From a bacterium (GTDB lineage Bacteria; SAR324; XYD2-FULL-50-16): DNA of 42,908 nucleotides. Within the stretch, counting starts at the first letter, position 1. Each line of letters starts with the position of its first letter. Of the stretch, positions 16,372 through 26,257 are shown piece by piece. Where the stretch lies: the NCBI GenBank assembly GCA_018829445.1, contig JAHJTV010000037.1:1-42908 (forward strand). The letters are read 5' to 3'. The translations under genes and the position numbers were made by a program. Under the pieces are notes generated by a model. The model saw only the letters and a program-made list of their open reading frames with translations, made no database searches and was not told where the DNA came from.

Positions 16372-17055
16372 TAAAAATCTCTACCTAATCATTAAGAAGA
16401 GTACGCTTTTAATAAACTTGGCTCTCTTTCGCTTCAGCTGTTTCAGACTGGTAATCTGATCACTCTTAAAGTGATCCGGATCCAAAATAAACCCAGTATT
16501 CACCTACCTTGTTTTTAAGCTGAACAAGCTAAACCGGCAAATATTCGATTTGGCTGATTGTGAAATAAGGTTAAGTTATACCTGAATCGATTTACCAAAT
16601 CAATCACACAGTTTAAAAATATGATCATAACTCAAGTTTCCCAATTTGTTTTGATAGTCTATCACTGACAGGAACAGACCGCCTGTCTACTCAATAATAA
16701 TATATGTTTAATAATTCAACGCTTTAAGGACATAATCTGCAAATGAGTAGTTGATAATTCCTGCCTTGGATAATCCTATTGCCATCAATATTAGGAAACA
16801 GACCGTGGACAAACATTTTTTTAAGAATTTAATCTTATTTTTTGAATCAACCACCAATTAATAACACATGTGAGATCATGAATTAAAGTATTTATTATTA
16901 CAACGGAATAAATGCATCAAGTAATCTATTCATGATAAAATTTTAGTTTTTATGTGCAACATCATAAAGCACTGTGAAGCCAGCAATCCCATTCTAACTC
17001 GTAGCTCTTTGGACTCATACGACACCTGCCTGTCTTAAAAATCATATAAAGCCTA

Positions 17056-17085
17056 TTGCGTTAAAAAAAAAATAAAGGCTATACT
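17056..17085 (+). promoter_or_regulatory. Candidate promoter of the SNF2-type helicase gene
   Basis: TTGCGT (17056-17061) and TATACT (17080-17085) are separated by 18 bp, 85 bp upstream of the GTG start. The -10 matches the sigma-70 consensus at five of six positions; the -35 is poor. Confidence 0.35.
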
Positions 17086-17169
17086 TTATTGCAGCTCTAA
17101 AGGGTTATCAACAATTTATTAAATAAGTTATAAACAAATCCGTTTTACTGGATTAAATGTTGCGTTATT

Positions 17170-20100
17170 GTGGCTAAGCTAAAAACCGGACACCCGATTG
17201 TCAAGGTGCTCAGAAAATCTAAAAACGTTTCATCTCAACTTGCAAAGGAGTTCATAGGCTTCCTTGCGGATTTTGAAGACTGGGAATCTCAAGCCCTTTA
17301 TTTGCTTGAAGATAAAGGAGAAAACATTGAAAATATCATCGAGGATCTCTACGATGTTCCCATAAAGGATCAACCCAGATGGAAAAAATCCAAAATTAAG
17401 CCGGTTCTTGAAGAAGCAACCTTCGATCAGTTTTCAATATCGCCTGAATTAGCCAAAATAAGTAAGGACATACTACCGGCCGACTACTATCCTCAATTCT
17501 CATTCAAAGACTGGAAACAGGAGCACGGATTCGACTCCATTCCGGTGGAAGTGGGAGACATCCATACTATTATCCGCTTTAAACGAGTTCTATCTCCTGA
17601 TCGGGAAGAAAAATTTCTGTGGTCCTTTAATCGCGCTCGATACGGAATCAGAGGATGGGGAAATGAAAAGGCAATTAAATCAATATCGAAATCCCTTCTG
17701 GATAACAATAATAATCCTGGTTGGGTGATAAAAACCTTTCTGGACGAGAATAGACTGCTACTTGATGATAACTATAACCCCAGGGAAGAGGATGAAATAC
17801 CGAATCCGCTGATTCTTTCGTCAAGAGACACACACAGCCTTTTGTTCCTGCTATTGGGACACCCGTTTACTTATTACGGCGACAGTACTGAAGCTATCAG
17901 AAATTCCTTCAAGAAAGTTGAGTTCGATATTAACGTCCATGTTTTACCAAATCACAGGATACTTGCCGGAATATTCTTTCACTACGAAAACAATAATCGA
18001 TTGCCCATAATTACGGATGAATTTGTAGATAGAGGCTTTATACTTTACGGTTTGCCCAAGGCTATCATTTTTGATTCCAAATACTTCGAGATTCTTCCCA
18101 CGCCGATTCCGGCAACGATGATTCAGGATTCGTTTAAAGGTGTATTGATATCAAACGACCAATGGGATGAATTCTACAAAAGGTGGCAAAAATGGTATCC
18201 GGATAAAAAACTTACCTTCATGGATCCCCAAAAAGTCGATCCTCCCAATTTTGAAGCCAGGGATGTTAAAAACTGGAAATACTGGCTTACCATGCCGGAG
18301 ACAAAGGTAGAATTATTTGATAAGAAAGAGGATATCACATATGTTAAACTCCACGAAGAAACCAAACGCTTCAATACAAACCGGTTGGCTATCGAAATAG
18401 AGAATTACGACGGCGAGAACTCAAAACTTGCCAATCCATCCTCAGCCCCAAAAGCAGCCAAGTTGTTTCAGGTTCTTAACACCATTTATCATCAGAAAAA
18501 AGTTGAGGATTTTTATATCGTTGAACGCCATGCTGCCTCCCAGTTCCTGATGCTGGCTGAAGAATACCCTTATGCTCTTAGCTACAATTCGAAAGATCAT
18601 ATGATCAATTCGGATGCACTGGATTTCAGAATAACAGTGATTCACAACCCAAGTAACGAAAACCAGTATCTTTTAAAGGGTGAGATCGGTCAGTTTGATA
18701 TCAAGAAGAAGTTCAAACCGATGTTCAATAGAAGTGGAACCCCGCCTAAAGCCATCGGAATGGCTCCCTGCTTCATCTTGAAAGATGATCAACTGGTCAG
18801 GGTCGGTTCCATGATGAGCGGACGACTAATTAATGATACCGTCTCAGGAGTGATCGTAGAAGAAACGGAAATCAGTGATTTCTATTCTGCAGCTTTACCT
18901 TACTTAAGACAGCGTAATATTCAGATTCATGACCCCCAGGGCGTCTTAAGGGTTTCGGCTCTCTTCAATTACAAATTGAAGGGGAAAATGACTATCTGGG
19001 AAGTAAATGGCATTCTCATGGGAAGGTTGGATACTGTCATGGTAACCGGCATCGGTGAACTGCCATATCCCATTGACCTGAATTGCGACGAATTTGAACA
19101 GACTCTTGATGATCAAACCTATAAGATTCCGAAGGATTTTACCCAGGAAAAACATCTTCGAGAGGAGATGCTGGAAGTTGGCTGGGTTGATGAAGGCGAT
19201 GGCGACTACTCCATGCGGGAAGATCATAGTCTGAAATTTGTGTTGGAAGTCTTACCCAATCAGAGTCCTGCCTCAATGCTGATTTACCTGGGCGGGACCA
19301 AACTCAGACGTTGGAAAACCAAGAAATTGATTCCAATGATCTCTACCTCAATTCAGTCCGGAATTGATTGGTTCGATGTTGATGTTACCATGACCATAGA
19401 TGGCGAACTGTTCGACCTGAAAGAGATCGTCAGAATGTGGAAGAATAATGAACAGGCAATTGAATTAAGTTCCGGAGAGGGAGTTGCGGTTTTGGATCAA
19501 GATTGGATTTCCCGATATGCACCTATTCTGAATCGCTTAATCCATACTTCAAAAAGCAAGGGATTCGATCCGGCTAAAGCACTGGAAGAAGCGATAGAGG
19601 CAGAAGAAAACAAAAAGGCATCCTCGCTCAAGATTGATAAGTTTCAAATCGGTCTGCTCAGTGAATTGGAGAGCATTGCATCCGAAAAACAAAGCGACGA
19701 AGAGTGGGATAAAATCGTCAAAAAACTCAATTCTTTTAAAGGTATTAAAAGTCAGCGCATACCCAAAGAGGTTACCGGAGTGCTCCGGGATTACCAGAAA
19801 GAGGGTGTTAATTGGCTTTGTTTTCTCAACGAATTCAACTTCGGGGGTATTCTTGCCGATGATATGGGGTTGGGAAAGACATTACAAACGCTCGTCTTTT
19901 TAGCTATTCTTAAAAAACGCAGAATAAAACGTCCCAATATAGTCATTGCTCCAACCTCTGTCGTAACCAACTGGATGGCAGAGGTAGAGAAGTTTGTCCC
20001 TCATTTTAAAGCCGTTTTATTGCATGGACAGAAAAGAAAAGAGCATTATGCCGAAGCAAAAAAATCCGATCTGATCATTACCACCTACGGACTTTTACAG

Positions 20101-21180
20101 CGAGATCTGGAATGGCTGAAATCCATAAATTTTCAGACCATTATCCTCGATGAAGCTCAAAATATCAAAAATGCCCGTTCAAAAACGGCACAAGCGGTTA
20201 TGATGCTGGATGGTAAACAAAGACTTACCCTGACCGGAACGCCGATTGAAAACTCCGTGCTTGAATTATGGTCTCAGTTCAATTTTCTTATGCCCGGTTT
20301 TTTCGGCAGCATAAAAGATTTTGAGCGTGATTATGTAAGGCCAAAGGGAAGAAGGGGATTCAAGAAAAAACGGCCGGATCACGGGTTACTGCGCAGACAA
20401 ACTCGTCCATTTGTTTTGAGAAGGCTAAAGCAGGACGTTGCCAAGGAATTACCCCCTAAAACCGAACAGACTTTGTTTTGCGAAATGCATAGCGCTCAAA
20501 AGAAGCTTTACAATTCAGTTCTGAAAATCGTCCATGAACAGGTAAAGGAGAAGATCTCGGCCGGTGGAGTAAAAGGAGCAAGAATCGCCATATTTGATGC
20601 ACTGCTTAAACTCAGGCAGATCTGCTGCGATCCGCGATTAAGCTCGCTTGCAGGGAATGATCCCCCGACCAGTGCCAAATTCAAGCTTTTTATTGAAACA
20701 GTAACCGATATTGTTGGGGAAGGTCACAGAGTGTTGGTATTTAGTCAATTCGTCAAAATGCTGAACCTCATGCATGCAGATCTGAAAGCCGCCAATATTC
20801 CGTTTTTACAGTTGGATGGCAGCAGCAAGAACAGGGATACCCTGGTAGCCAAATTTCAACAAAGTGATGCTTATCCGGTTTTTTTAATCAGTTTAAAAGC
20901 CGGTGGCACAGGAATTAACCTGACAGCCGCCGACTATGTTATTCATTTTGATCCCTGGTGGAATCCAGCTGTAGAATCACAAGCCACTGACCGGGCATAT
21001 CGAATTGGTCAGAAAAACCACCTTTTTGTCTACAAACTCATTACCCGTAACAGCATCGAAGAGAAAATCGTAGACCTACAAAAGAAGAAGCAGGCACTGG
21101 CCGATAACATAGTCGGCGTTTCTGATTCTCTTGAAAACATGCTAAACATGGACGACCTGAATGACCTGTTTTCCATATAA
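17170..21180 (+). CDS. SNF2-family DNA translocase/helicase
   Basis: This 1336-residue protein has a long N-terminal region of unknown fold (about 1-850) and a complete SNF2 ATPase core. Visible motifs are I in DDMGLGKTLQTL (about 897-908), II in DEAQN (about 993), III in LTGTPIENS, and V/VI in KAGGTGINLTAAD and ATDRAYRIGQ (about 1270). Bacterial SNF2 proteins of this type (HepA/RapA-like or SNF2-associated families) use ATP to translocate on DNA or remodel transcription complexes. No SWIM zinc finger is seen. The GTG start lacks a clear ribosome binding site. It stands alone between mreB and greA. Confidence 0.92.
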   Translation: MAKLKTGHPIVKVLRKSKNVSSQLAKEFIGFLADFEDWESQALYLLEDKGENIENIIEDLYDVPIKDQPRWKKSKIKPVLEEATFDQFSISPELAKISKDILPADYYPQFSFKDWKQEHGFDSIPVEVGDIHTIIRFKRVLSPDREEKFLWSFNRARYGIRGWGNEKAIKSISKSLLDNNNNPGWVIKTFLDENRLLLDDNYNPREEDEIPNPLILSSRDTHSLLFLLLGHPFTYYGDSTEAIRNSFKKVEFDINVHVLPNHRILAGIFFHYENNNRLPIITDEFVDRGFILYGLPKAIIFDSKYFEILPTPIPATMIQDSFKGVLISNDQWDEFYKRWQKWYPDKKLTFMDPQKVDPPNFEARDVKNWKYWLTMPETKVELFDKKEDITYVKLHEETKRFNTNRLAIEIENYDGENSKLANPSSAPKAAKLFQVLNTIYHQKKVEDFYIVERHAASQFLMLAEEYPYALSYNSKDHMINSDALDFRITVIHNPSNENQYLLKGEIGQFDIKKKFKPMFNRSGTPPKAIGMAPCFILKDDQLVRVGSMMSGRLINDTVSGVIVEETEISDFYSAALPYLRQRNIQIHDPQGVLRVSALFNYKLKGKMTIWEVNGILMGRLDTVMVTGIGELPYPIDLNCDEFEQTLDDQTYKIPKDFTQEKHLREEMLEVGWVDEGDGDYSMREDHSLKFVLEVLPNQSPASMLIYLGGTKLRRWKTKKLIPMISTSIQSGIDWFDVDVTMTIDGELFDLKEIVRMWKNNEQAIELSSGEGVAVLDQDWISRYAPILNRLIHTSKSKGFDPAKALEEAIEAEENKKASSLKIDKFQIGLLSELESIASEKQSDEEWDKIVKKLNSFKGIKSQRIPKEVTGVLRDYQKEGVNWLCFLNEFNFGGILADDMGLGKTLQTLVFLAILKKRRIKRPNIVIAPTSVVTNWMAEVEKFVPHFKAVLLHGQKRKEHYAEAKKSDLIITTYGLLQRDLEWLKSINFQTIILDEAQNIKNARSKTAQAVMMLDGKQRLTLTGTPIENSVLELWSQFNFLMPGFFGSIKDFERDYVRPKGRRGFKKKRPDHGLLRRQTRPFVLRRLKQDVAKELPPKTEQTLFCEMHSAQKKLYNSVLKIVHEQVKEKISAGGVKGARIAIFDALLKLRQICCDPRLSSLAGNDPPTSAKFKLFIETVTDIVGEGHRVLVFSQFVKMLNLMHADLKAANIPFLQLDGSSKNRDTLVAKFQQSDAYPVFLISLKAGGTGINLTAADYVIHFDPWWNPAVESQATDRAYRIGQKNHLFVYKLITRNSIEEKIVDLQKKKQALADNIVGVSDSLENMLNMDDLNDLFSI

Positions 21181-21353
21181 ATAGGTCTTTGGTTTTTCCT
21201 GGCTTCTCCCAAATTTTAGCTACCTTCGGCAATAGACAGACCAAGGTATGATTCAAGGCAGTACAAGCTGTTTTGTTCTATTGCCAAACTCAAAAAATCC
21301 CGATTTAATATAACGTCTTAAGAAAACAACAAAACAACAACAGGCTATTAAAT

Positions 21354-21827
21354 ATGGATCGCAAACCGATTACTGCTAAAGGATATGCAAAATTACAGGA
21401 TGAACTTCGACATTTAATTAAAATTGAAAGACCAAAAGTAATAAGTGATATTGAGACAGCAAGAGCCCATGGTGACTTAAAGGAAAACGCCGAATACCAT
21501 GCAGCAAAAGAGAAACAAGGATTTGTAGAGGGAAGAATTCAGCATCTGAATCATGTCATCGCAAATTCCGAGATTATTCATGTTAACAAAGTAAACTCAA
21601 GTGATGTCAGGTTCGGTGCAACCGTCAGTTATGAAGATTTGGATACCGGAGTTGTTGAAACCTGGAAAATAGTCGGTGAAGAGGAAGCTGATATAAAAAA
21701 CCGTGAAATATCAATCAAATCCCCAGTCGCCCAATCGATGCTTGGAAAAGAGGAGGGTGATGAAATAACCATTCGGGTGCCAAAAGGTAAAATTGAAATA
21801 GAAATAATCTCAATAGAGTATAAATAA
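21354..21827 (+). CDS. greA: Transcription elongation factor GreA
   Basis: The 157-residue protein has the N-terminal coiled coil (about 10-75) with the acidic tip ARAHGDLKENAEYHAAKEKQ that reaches into RNA polymerase, and the C-terminal FKBP-like domain ending GDEITIRVPKGKIEIEIISI. It stimulates RNA cleavage in backtracked polymerase and so rescues stalled transcription. It lies 173 bp after the SNF2 gene and 43 bp before tolQ. Confidence 0.96.
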   Translation: MDRKPITAKGYAKLQDELRHLIKIERPKVISDIETARAHGDLKENAEYHAAKEKQGFVEGRIQHLNHVIANSEIIHVNKVNSSDVRFGATVSYEDLDTGVVETWKIVGEEEADIKNREISIKSPVAQSMLGKEEGDEITIRVPKGKIEIEIISIEYK

Positions 21828-21870
21828 AGCCTTTCCCATCAATATACTAACTCAAAGTCCGGGATATACA

Positions 21871-22614
21871 ATGAATCAGCCAATCAACCACATAGCTGAC
21901 AGTTCATTTCTAAATATTATTATCCAAGGTGGTGCACTATCACTCGCAATACTGGCAGTTCTTCTGTTTATGTCAGTATTATCATGGGCTGTAATCGGAT
22001 GGAAATGGGCATCCTTCAAAATAGCTACCAGGAGCGCAATCAGTTATCTGAAAAACCTTAGCCTTGAAAACGGACTCTCAGATGCACAAGCCCGTTCCGA
22101 GACTTTTTCGATGACCTACTACGCAAAAGAGTTTCAAGCAGCCTACAATGAATTTACGGATTCCCATAATAAAACCAGACAGTCTTTTTACCTGGGTGAT
22201 AAGCAGGATTTTTTATTAAGAATTGAACGAAGCATCGAAAAATGTATAGTGGGGGAGAGTTTAAAATTTGACAGTAATCTGATTATCCTGGCGACGATTA
22301 GTAGCTCTGCACCTTTTATCGGATTATTCGGAACTGTAACCGGGATTATTGATGCATTTTATAGCATTGGATCTCAAGGCGCTGCGAGCATCGCCGTCGT
22401 TGCACCCGGAATCTCTGCCGCCCTTGTTGCCACCGCATTCGGGCTTTTTGCCGCCATTCCCGCTTTGATAGCATATAATGTCTTTCGAAATAAAACCCGT
22501 ATTATCCGACAACAGATGGAAGCATTTGGCTATTCGCTGATAAACCTATTTGATAAAGAATATTCAAAATCCGTTAACATTTCAAAAACCCTACAACAGT
22601 CCAAAAGCAATTAA
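21871..22614 (+). CDS. tolQ: Tol-Pal system motor protein TolQ (ExbB family)
   Basis: This 247-residue inner-membrane protein has three membrane segments: about 17-40 (GALSLAILAVLLFMSVLSWAV), about 135-160, and about 175-205, with the family motif SSAPFIGLFGTVTGIIDAF and GISAALVATAFGLFAAIPAL. With TolR it forms the proton-driven motor that energises TolA during outer-membrane constriction. It is the first gene of the tol cluster, with tolR starting 14 bp after its stop. Confidence 0.94.
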   Translation: MNQPINHIADSSFLNIIIQGGALSLAILAVLLFMSVLSWAVIGWKWASFKIATRSAISYLKNLSLENGLSDAQARSETFSMTYYAKEFQAAYNEFTDSHNKTRQSFYLGDKQDFLLRIERSIEKCIVGESLKFDSNLIILATISSSAPFIGLFGTVTGIIDAFYSIGSQGAASIAVVAPGISAALVATAFGLFAAIPALIAYNVFRNKTRIIRQQMEAFGYSLINLFDKEYSKSVNISKTLQQSKSN

Positions 22615-22628
22615 GCAGGGAAACCACC

Positions 22629-23045
22629 GTGTTAAGAAAACAATTCGACGAAGAACAACCGATAAGTGAGATAAACGTCACCCCATTCGTTGATGTTCTC
22701 CTGGTATTGTTGGTGATTTTCATGATCACAGCCCCACTGTTTACGAAGGCGATAGACGTTCAGCTTCCCAAGGAGAATTTAAGATCTTCCAAAGTTAATG
22801 AAGCCAGAAAGCTTGTTATTACAATCAATAGGAATGGAACGTATTTCATTAACGGTAAGCGTTATTCTCCTGACAGCCTTTTAAAGGAAGCACTCAGCTG
22901 GAAGGCAAAACACCCCGGTAAAACTGCATTTATAAGGGCTGACGAGAGAGTGAACTATGGCAAGATTACCTCTCTGATGGTATTATTAAAGAACAGCGGT
23001 ATTCAAAGTCTTGGATTACTTGTTGAAGAAAAACCAAAAATCTGA
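22629..23045 (+). CDS. tolR: Tol-Pal system protein TolR (ExbD family)
   Basis: The 138-residue protein starts with GTG and has a short cytoplasmic N-terminus, a single membrane segment with the conserved acidic residue Asp22 in INVTPFVDVLLVLLVIFM, and a periplasmic domain ending in GIQSLGLLVEEK. The Asp is the proton-channel residue of the family. It pairs with TolQ. Confidence 0.95.
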   Translation: MLRKQFDEEQPISEINVTPFVDVLLVLLVIFMITAPLFTKAIDVQLPKENLRSSKVNEARKLVITINRNGTYFINGKRYSPDSLLKEALSWKAKHPGKTAFIRADERVNYGKITSLMVLLKNSGIQSLGLLVEEKPKI

Positions 23046-23098
23046 TCCTTTCTTGGATCCCTGTGGCTGACTTTTAATAACCTCTCATTATCAAATCA

Positions 23099-24082
23099 AT
23101 GAGAATTCTGCACCAATCACAAACCTATCTTTTAGCATCCATTTTACTACACATCGGTTTGTTTTCCGTGTTTCTGGCTAATACACTAAGTTTTTCCCCG
23201 CGGGTTGATTCCTTTGAAGCAACCATAATGTTTGAAACTCCTGAACCTCCTCCGGAAAAAAAAACAGTCGTAACCACTACCGATGCTGCTCCAAAATCGC
23301 CAAAACCGATATCGGTTGCACCGCCTAAAACTGAACTTAAAGCAAACCTGGATCCTGAGAATACTTCGGCTTTGCCATTCTCAAGTAAGAATATCGATGA
23401 TCTCCTAAAAAAGAGAACTCTCAAGCCGGAAAAGAAGGAACCTTCTGAAGAGACCATTGTAAAGAAAAAAAGCGATCTGTTAGGCTATTTGAAAGCAACA
23501 AAACGAACACAAGATACTGAGATAGAAAACACCCATCAAAACGAATCCCCGGAAAAGCCGGACAAAACAGCATCACCCCAAAAAAATCAAACTCAACTTT
23601 CAGAATCCTCTGAAAGCACTCCGATTGTAGAAGCTGACGAAACAAAACCCGAAGGTTCAAAAACCACTGAAACGGAAGATGTCAAAAATCTTATTCCTGC
23701 TCAAAAAGACCAGAATCAAAGTGATTCTCCGGTAGTCTCTGATAACGCGAATAAAAAAGCGACGACCTTGAAAATATGGCAGAGAAAAAATGAGACCCAG
23801 GCATATCGAAAAGTACTCAGGCAGCTTGTAACAGCCAACTGGAAAGTCCCCCCTGTCAGTATCAAAACATTTCAAATTCTGATTGAAGTGACCATTGATC
23901 CAAATGGCAATCTGGTAAAAACAAATCTAATTAAAGGCTCCGGGCTGGCCATATTGGACGCTGCAGCAGAAAGAGCCATCAGAGTCTCCACCCCGTTTCC
24001 TCGACTGCCTGAATCGCTCGAAAGTCAAACAAAACAATATCAAGCCCTGTTTCGGTTTACTCCGGATGAGGTAATCAATTAA
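23099..24082 (+). CDS. tolA: TolA/TonB-like energy transducer
   Basis: The 327-residue protein has an N-terminal membrane anchor (about 10-32), a long Pro/Lys/Glu/Ser/Thr-rich periplasmic spacer (about 45-225), and a C-terminal TonB/TolA-type domain (about 235-325) with YRKVLRQLVTANWKVPP, IEVTIDPNGNLVKTNLIKGSG and an AAERAIR helix. By position after TolQ and TolR it is the TolA protein that couples the motor to the outer membrane. The spacer is short compared with the E. coli helical domain and is not clearly helical. TonB of another system cannot be excluded from sequence alone. Confidence 0.87.
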   Translation: MRILHQSQTYLLASILLHIGLFSVFLANTLSFSPRVDSFEATIMFETPEPPPEKKTVVTTTDAAPKSPKPISVAPPKTELKANLDPENTSALPFSSKNIDDLLKKRTLKPEKKEPSEETIVKKKSDLLGYLKATKRTQDTEIENTHQNESPEKPDKTASPQKNQTQLSESSESTPIVEADETKPEGSKTTETEDVKNLIPAQKDQNQSDSPVVSDNANKKATTLKIWQRKNETQAYRKVLRQLVTANWKVPPVSIKTFQILIEVTIDPNGNLVKTNLIKGSGLAILDAAAERAIRVSTPFPRLPESLESQTKQYQALFRFTPDEVIN

Positions 24083-24109
24083 CACTCCACATATCTGACT
24101 TACTAACGT

Positions 24110-25375
24110 ATGCATTCAATGAGTTATAAAAAAATAATAGGCACATTAATATTCTTTATCAGTTGTTTCAATAGCCCAATTTTGGGATTCAATGATGAAG
24201 AGGTCATCGATATCAGGGGTTTTAACTACGGAAGACTGCAGATCGCTTTTAATGTTGAAAAGTCTCCGGGTTCGGAAGACCAACAACTGGAAAAGACCGT
24301 GGAGCTGCTTAAAAGAAATCTGATGTGGTCCGGATTATTTGATATTAAGGACATTTTTGATAAATATGATCTGGTTTTAAAAATCAGATATGTTCCCCGC
24401 AATGAAATTCGAGTCTGGATCTATTCGCCGGATAACACCCTGTTATTCGATCACCGTCGACCCGTGTCAGATGAGAATGAGCTGCAACCGGCCGCGATTA
24501 AAATGGTTGAAGAGATTATTTTTCAATTAACTGGTGAAAGAAGTATTTTAAGAAGCGCTATCGCTTACGTGGAGAAGGACCAATCAGATCGGTATCGAAT
24601 CCTGTTAACGGATGCATTTGGTGAAAAACGATTTATTCTCATTGATGACAACAATTTTAATATCCTGCCCCGCTGGAAACCGAATGCCTCTGCTCTGCTT
24701 TTCACAACGTTGGGTCAACAGGGTAGCCACCTCAGGCAATATGATTTTAAATCCGGAACCATTACCACTCTTTTTAAAAACCTCAACAAACTCAGCGGCG
24801 GAAGTTGGTCTCATACTGGAGAACACCTTGTCATTACCAAGTCAATCGATGGCAATTCCGATCTTTTTAAGATTAACCTGAAAGGAGAGATTGTTGAACA
24901 ATTAACCTTCCGTAGCTCTACCGAAGCTAATCCCCGACTTTCACCGGATGGAAAACGACTGCTGTTTGTCTCCAACCGATCGGGAAGCATTCAGATTTAT
25001 CAGCGCATTCTTGACACCAGAGAAACATTCAGAATGACATTTGAAGGAAATTTGAATGTTGAACCCAATTGGAGTAATGATGGTGCATACATTGTGTTCT
25101 CTGGTTTGAAGGATAATGTCTATCAAATATTCCTGATGGACAAAGAAGGTGATTTTGTACAACAAATTACTTATGGCAATCACTCCGCTGAACAACCTGT
25201 TTGGGCACCGAACGGAAGACAGGTTCTGTTTGTTTCTAAAATAAATTATGATCAGAAATTATTTGTTATTCGGGCAGACGGAACATACAAAAGGCGGTTA
25301 ACCCAATCAGGCCCGGGGATTAATGAGTTTAATCCAACCTGGTCCGAACATTATAAATGGCCTGCTGGCAATTGA
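24110..25375 (+). CDS. tolB: Tol-Pal system beta-propeller protein TolB
   Basis: The 421-residue protein has a signal peptide (cleavage near ILG-FND), an N-terminal alpha/beta domain (about 27-160) and a WD40-like (PD40) propeller of five or six blades (PRLSPDGKRLLFVSNRSGS, EPNWSNDGAYIVFSG, QPVWAPNGRQVLFVSK and others). TolB works in the periplasm and binds Pal and outer-membrane proteins. Met4 at 24119 is an alternative start. The gene follows tolA by 27 bp. Confidence 0.93.
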   Translation: MHSMSYKKIIGTLIFFISCFNSPILGFNDEEVIDIRGFNYGRLQIAFNVEKSPGSEDQQLEKTVELLKRNLMWSGLFDIKDIFDKYDLVLKIRYVPRNEIRVWIYSPDNTLLFDHRRPVSDENELQPAAIKMVEEIIFQLTGERSILRSAIAYVEKDQSDRYRILLTDAFGEKRFILIDDNNFNILPRWKPNASALLFTTLGQQGSHLRQYDFKSGTITTLFKNLNKLSGGSWSHTGEHLVITKSIDGNSDLFKINLKGEIVEQLTFRSSTEANPRLSPDGKRLLFVSNRSGSIQIYQRILDTRETFRMTFEGNLNVEPNWSNDGAYIVFSGLKDNVYQIFLMDKEGDFVQQITYGNHSAEQPVWAPNGRQVLFVSKINYDQKLFVIRADGTYKRRLTQSGPGINEFNPTWSEHYKWPAGN

Positions 25376-25403
25376 CAGAAAAAACACAAAACAAAACAAT
25401 ACT

Positions 25404-26228
25404 ATGAGAACTCTAATGAGACATAAATTAATCCTCTTCATCTGTTTATCGGTTGCTTTGTTTTTTGGATTAGCCGGATGCGCTCAACAGGCTGCCAACC
25501 CTAATCTCGCCAATAAACTGAATATTCTGGAAAAAAGAATTATTGTCCTGGAACAACAGGAGCTCAAGACCCTGGCGGATTTAAGGGAGGATGTTGAGTT
25601 GTTCAAGAAAAAGGCTCATCAGGAACTGGAAACTTTCAGAAAGTCCCAGCAATTCTTTATTGAAGAATTAAACAGGCTGAAAAGTGATATGGAGATCAGT
25701 ACCAACGATAACGAACTCAATCAAAGCAGAATTCGAAAAAACGCTTCAAAACTGGACAATCTCAATAAAAGACTGGGAGATCAGATCATTGCTCTGCAGG
25801 AGCTGCAGAAATTCTTTAAAAGTGGAATCGACCTTGATTCTGAAACACCCCAAAAAGAACGCGCTGATTTTAATACTGCTTTCCAACTTTATAAAACAAG
25901 GAGTTTTAAAAAAGCTGAACAGGAATTCCTGAACTATAGAAAAGATCACCCAAATTCCGATCTGGCGGACGATTCTCTATATTTCATCGGGTACATCTAT
26001 TTTTTGCAGGGAAATTACAATACAGCCTCTCTTCGTTTTTTTGAATTGATAAAACAATATCCGGATTCTAATCGATTGAATGACACCAAGTGGTGGTTGG
26101 GAGTTTCCCTGGAACGATCAGGGGATCTGAACGGGGCACTGGATATTTATAAAGAGTTGACTAAACTGGAATCGAACGACCCTTTAAGGATAAAGGCCGA
26201 GTTTCGTCTGGAAGAACTGGCACCATAA
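25404..26228 (+). CDS. cpoB: CpoB/YbgF-like lipoprotein with TPR repeats
   Basis: From ATG 25404 the product is 274 residues. The signal sequence ends in a lipobox LAGC (SVALFFGLAGCAQQA), so it should be lipidated. Residues about 32-155 form a coiled coil (NILEKRIIVLEQQELKTLAD), and about 165-274 hold TPR units (FNTAFQLYKTRSFKKAEQEF, DDSLYFIGYIYFLQGNYNTA). CpoB coordinates PBP1B with the Tol system in E. coli, where it is a soluble periplasmic protein, so the lipid anchor is a difference. A frame opening at 25323 overlaps tolB and is not used. No pal gene lies between it and tolB. Confidence 0.83.
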   Translation: MRTLMRHKLILFICLSVALFFGLAGCAQQAANPNLANKLNILEKRIIVLEQQELKTLADLREDVELFKKKAHQELETFRKSQQFFIEELNRLKSDMEISTNDNELNQSRIRKNASKLDNLNKRLGDQIIALQELQKFFKSGIDLDSETPQKERADFNTAFQLYKTRSFKKAEQEFLNYRKDHPNSDLADDSLYFIGYIYFLQGNYNTASLRFFELIKQYPDSNRLNDTKWWLGVSLERSGDLNGALDIYKELTKLESNDPLRIKAEFRLEELAP

Positions 26229-26257
26229 ACTGTCAATAAACAAATTCAGGTATTTTC

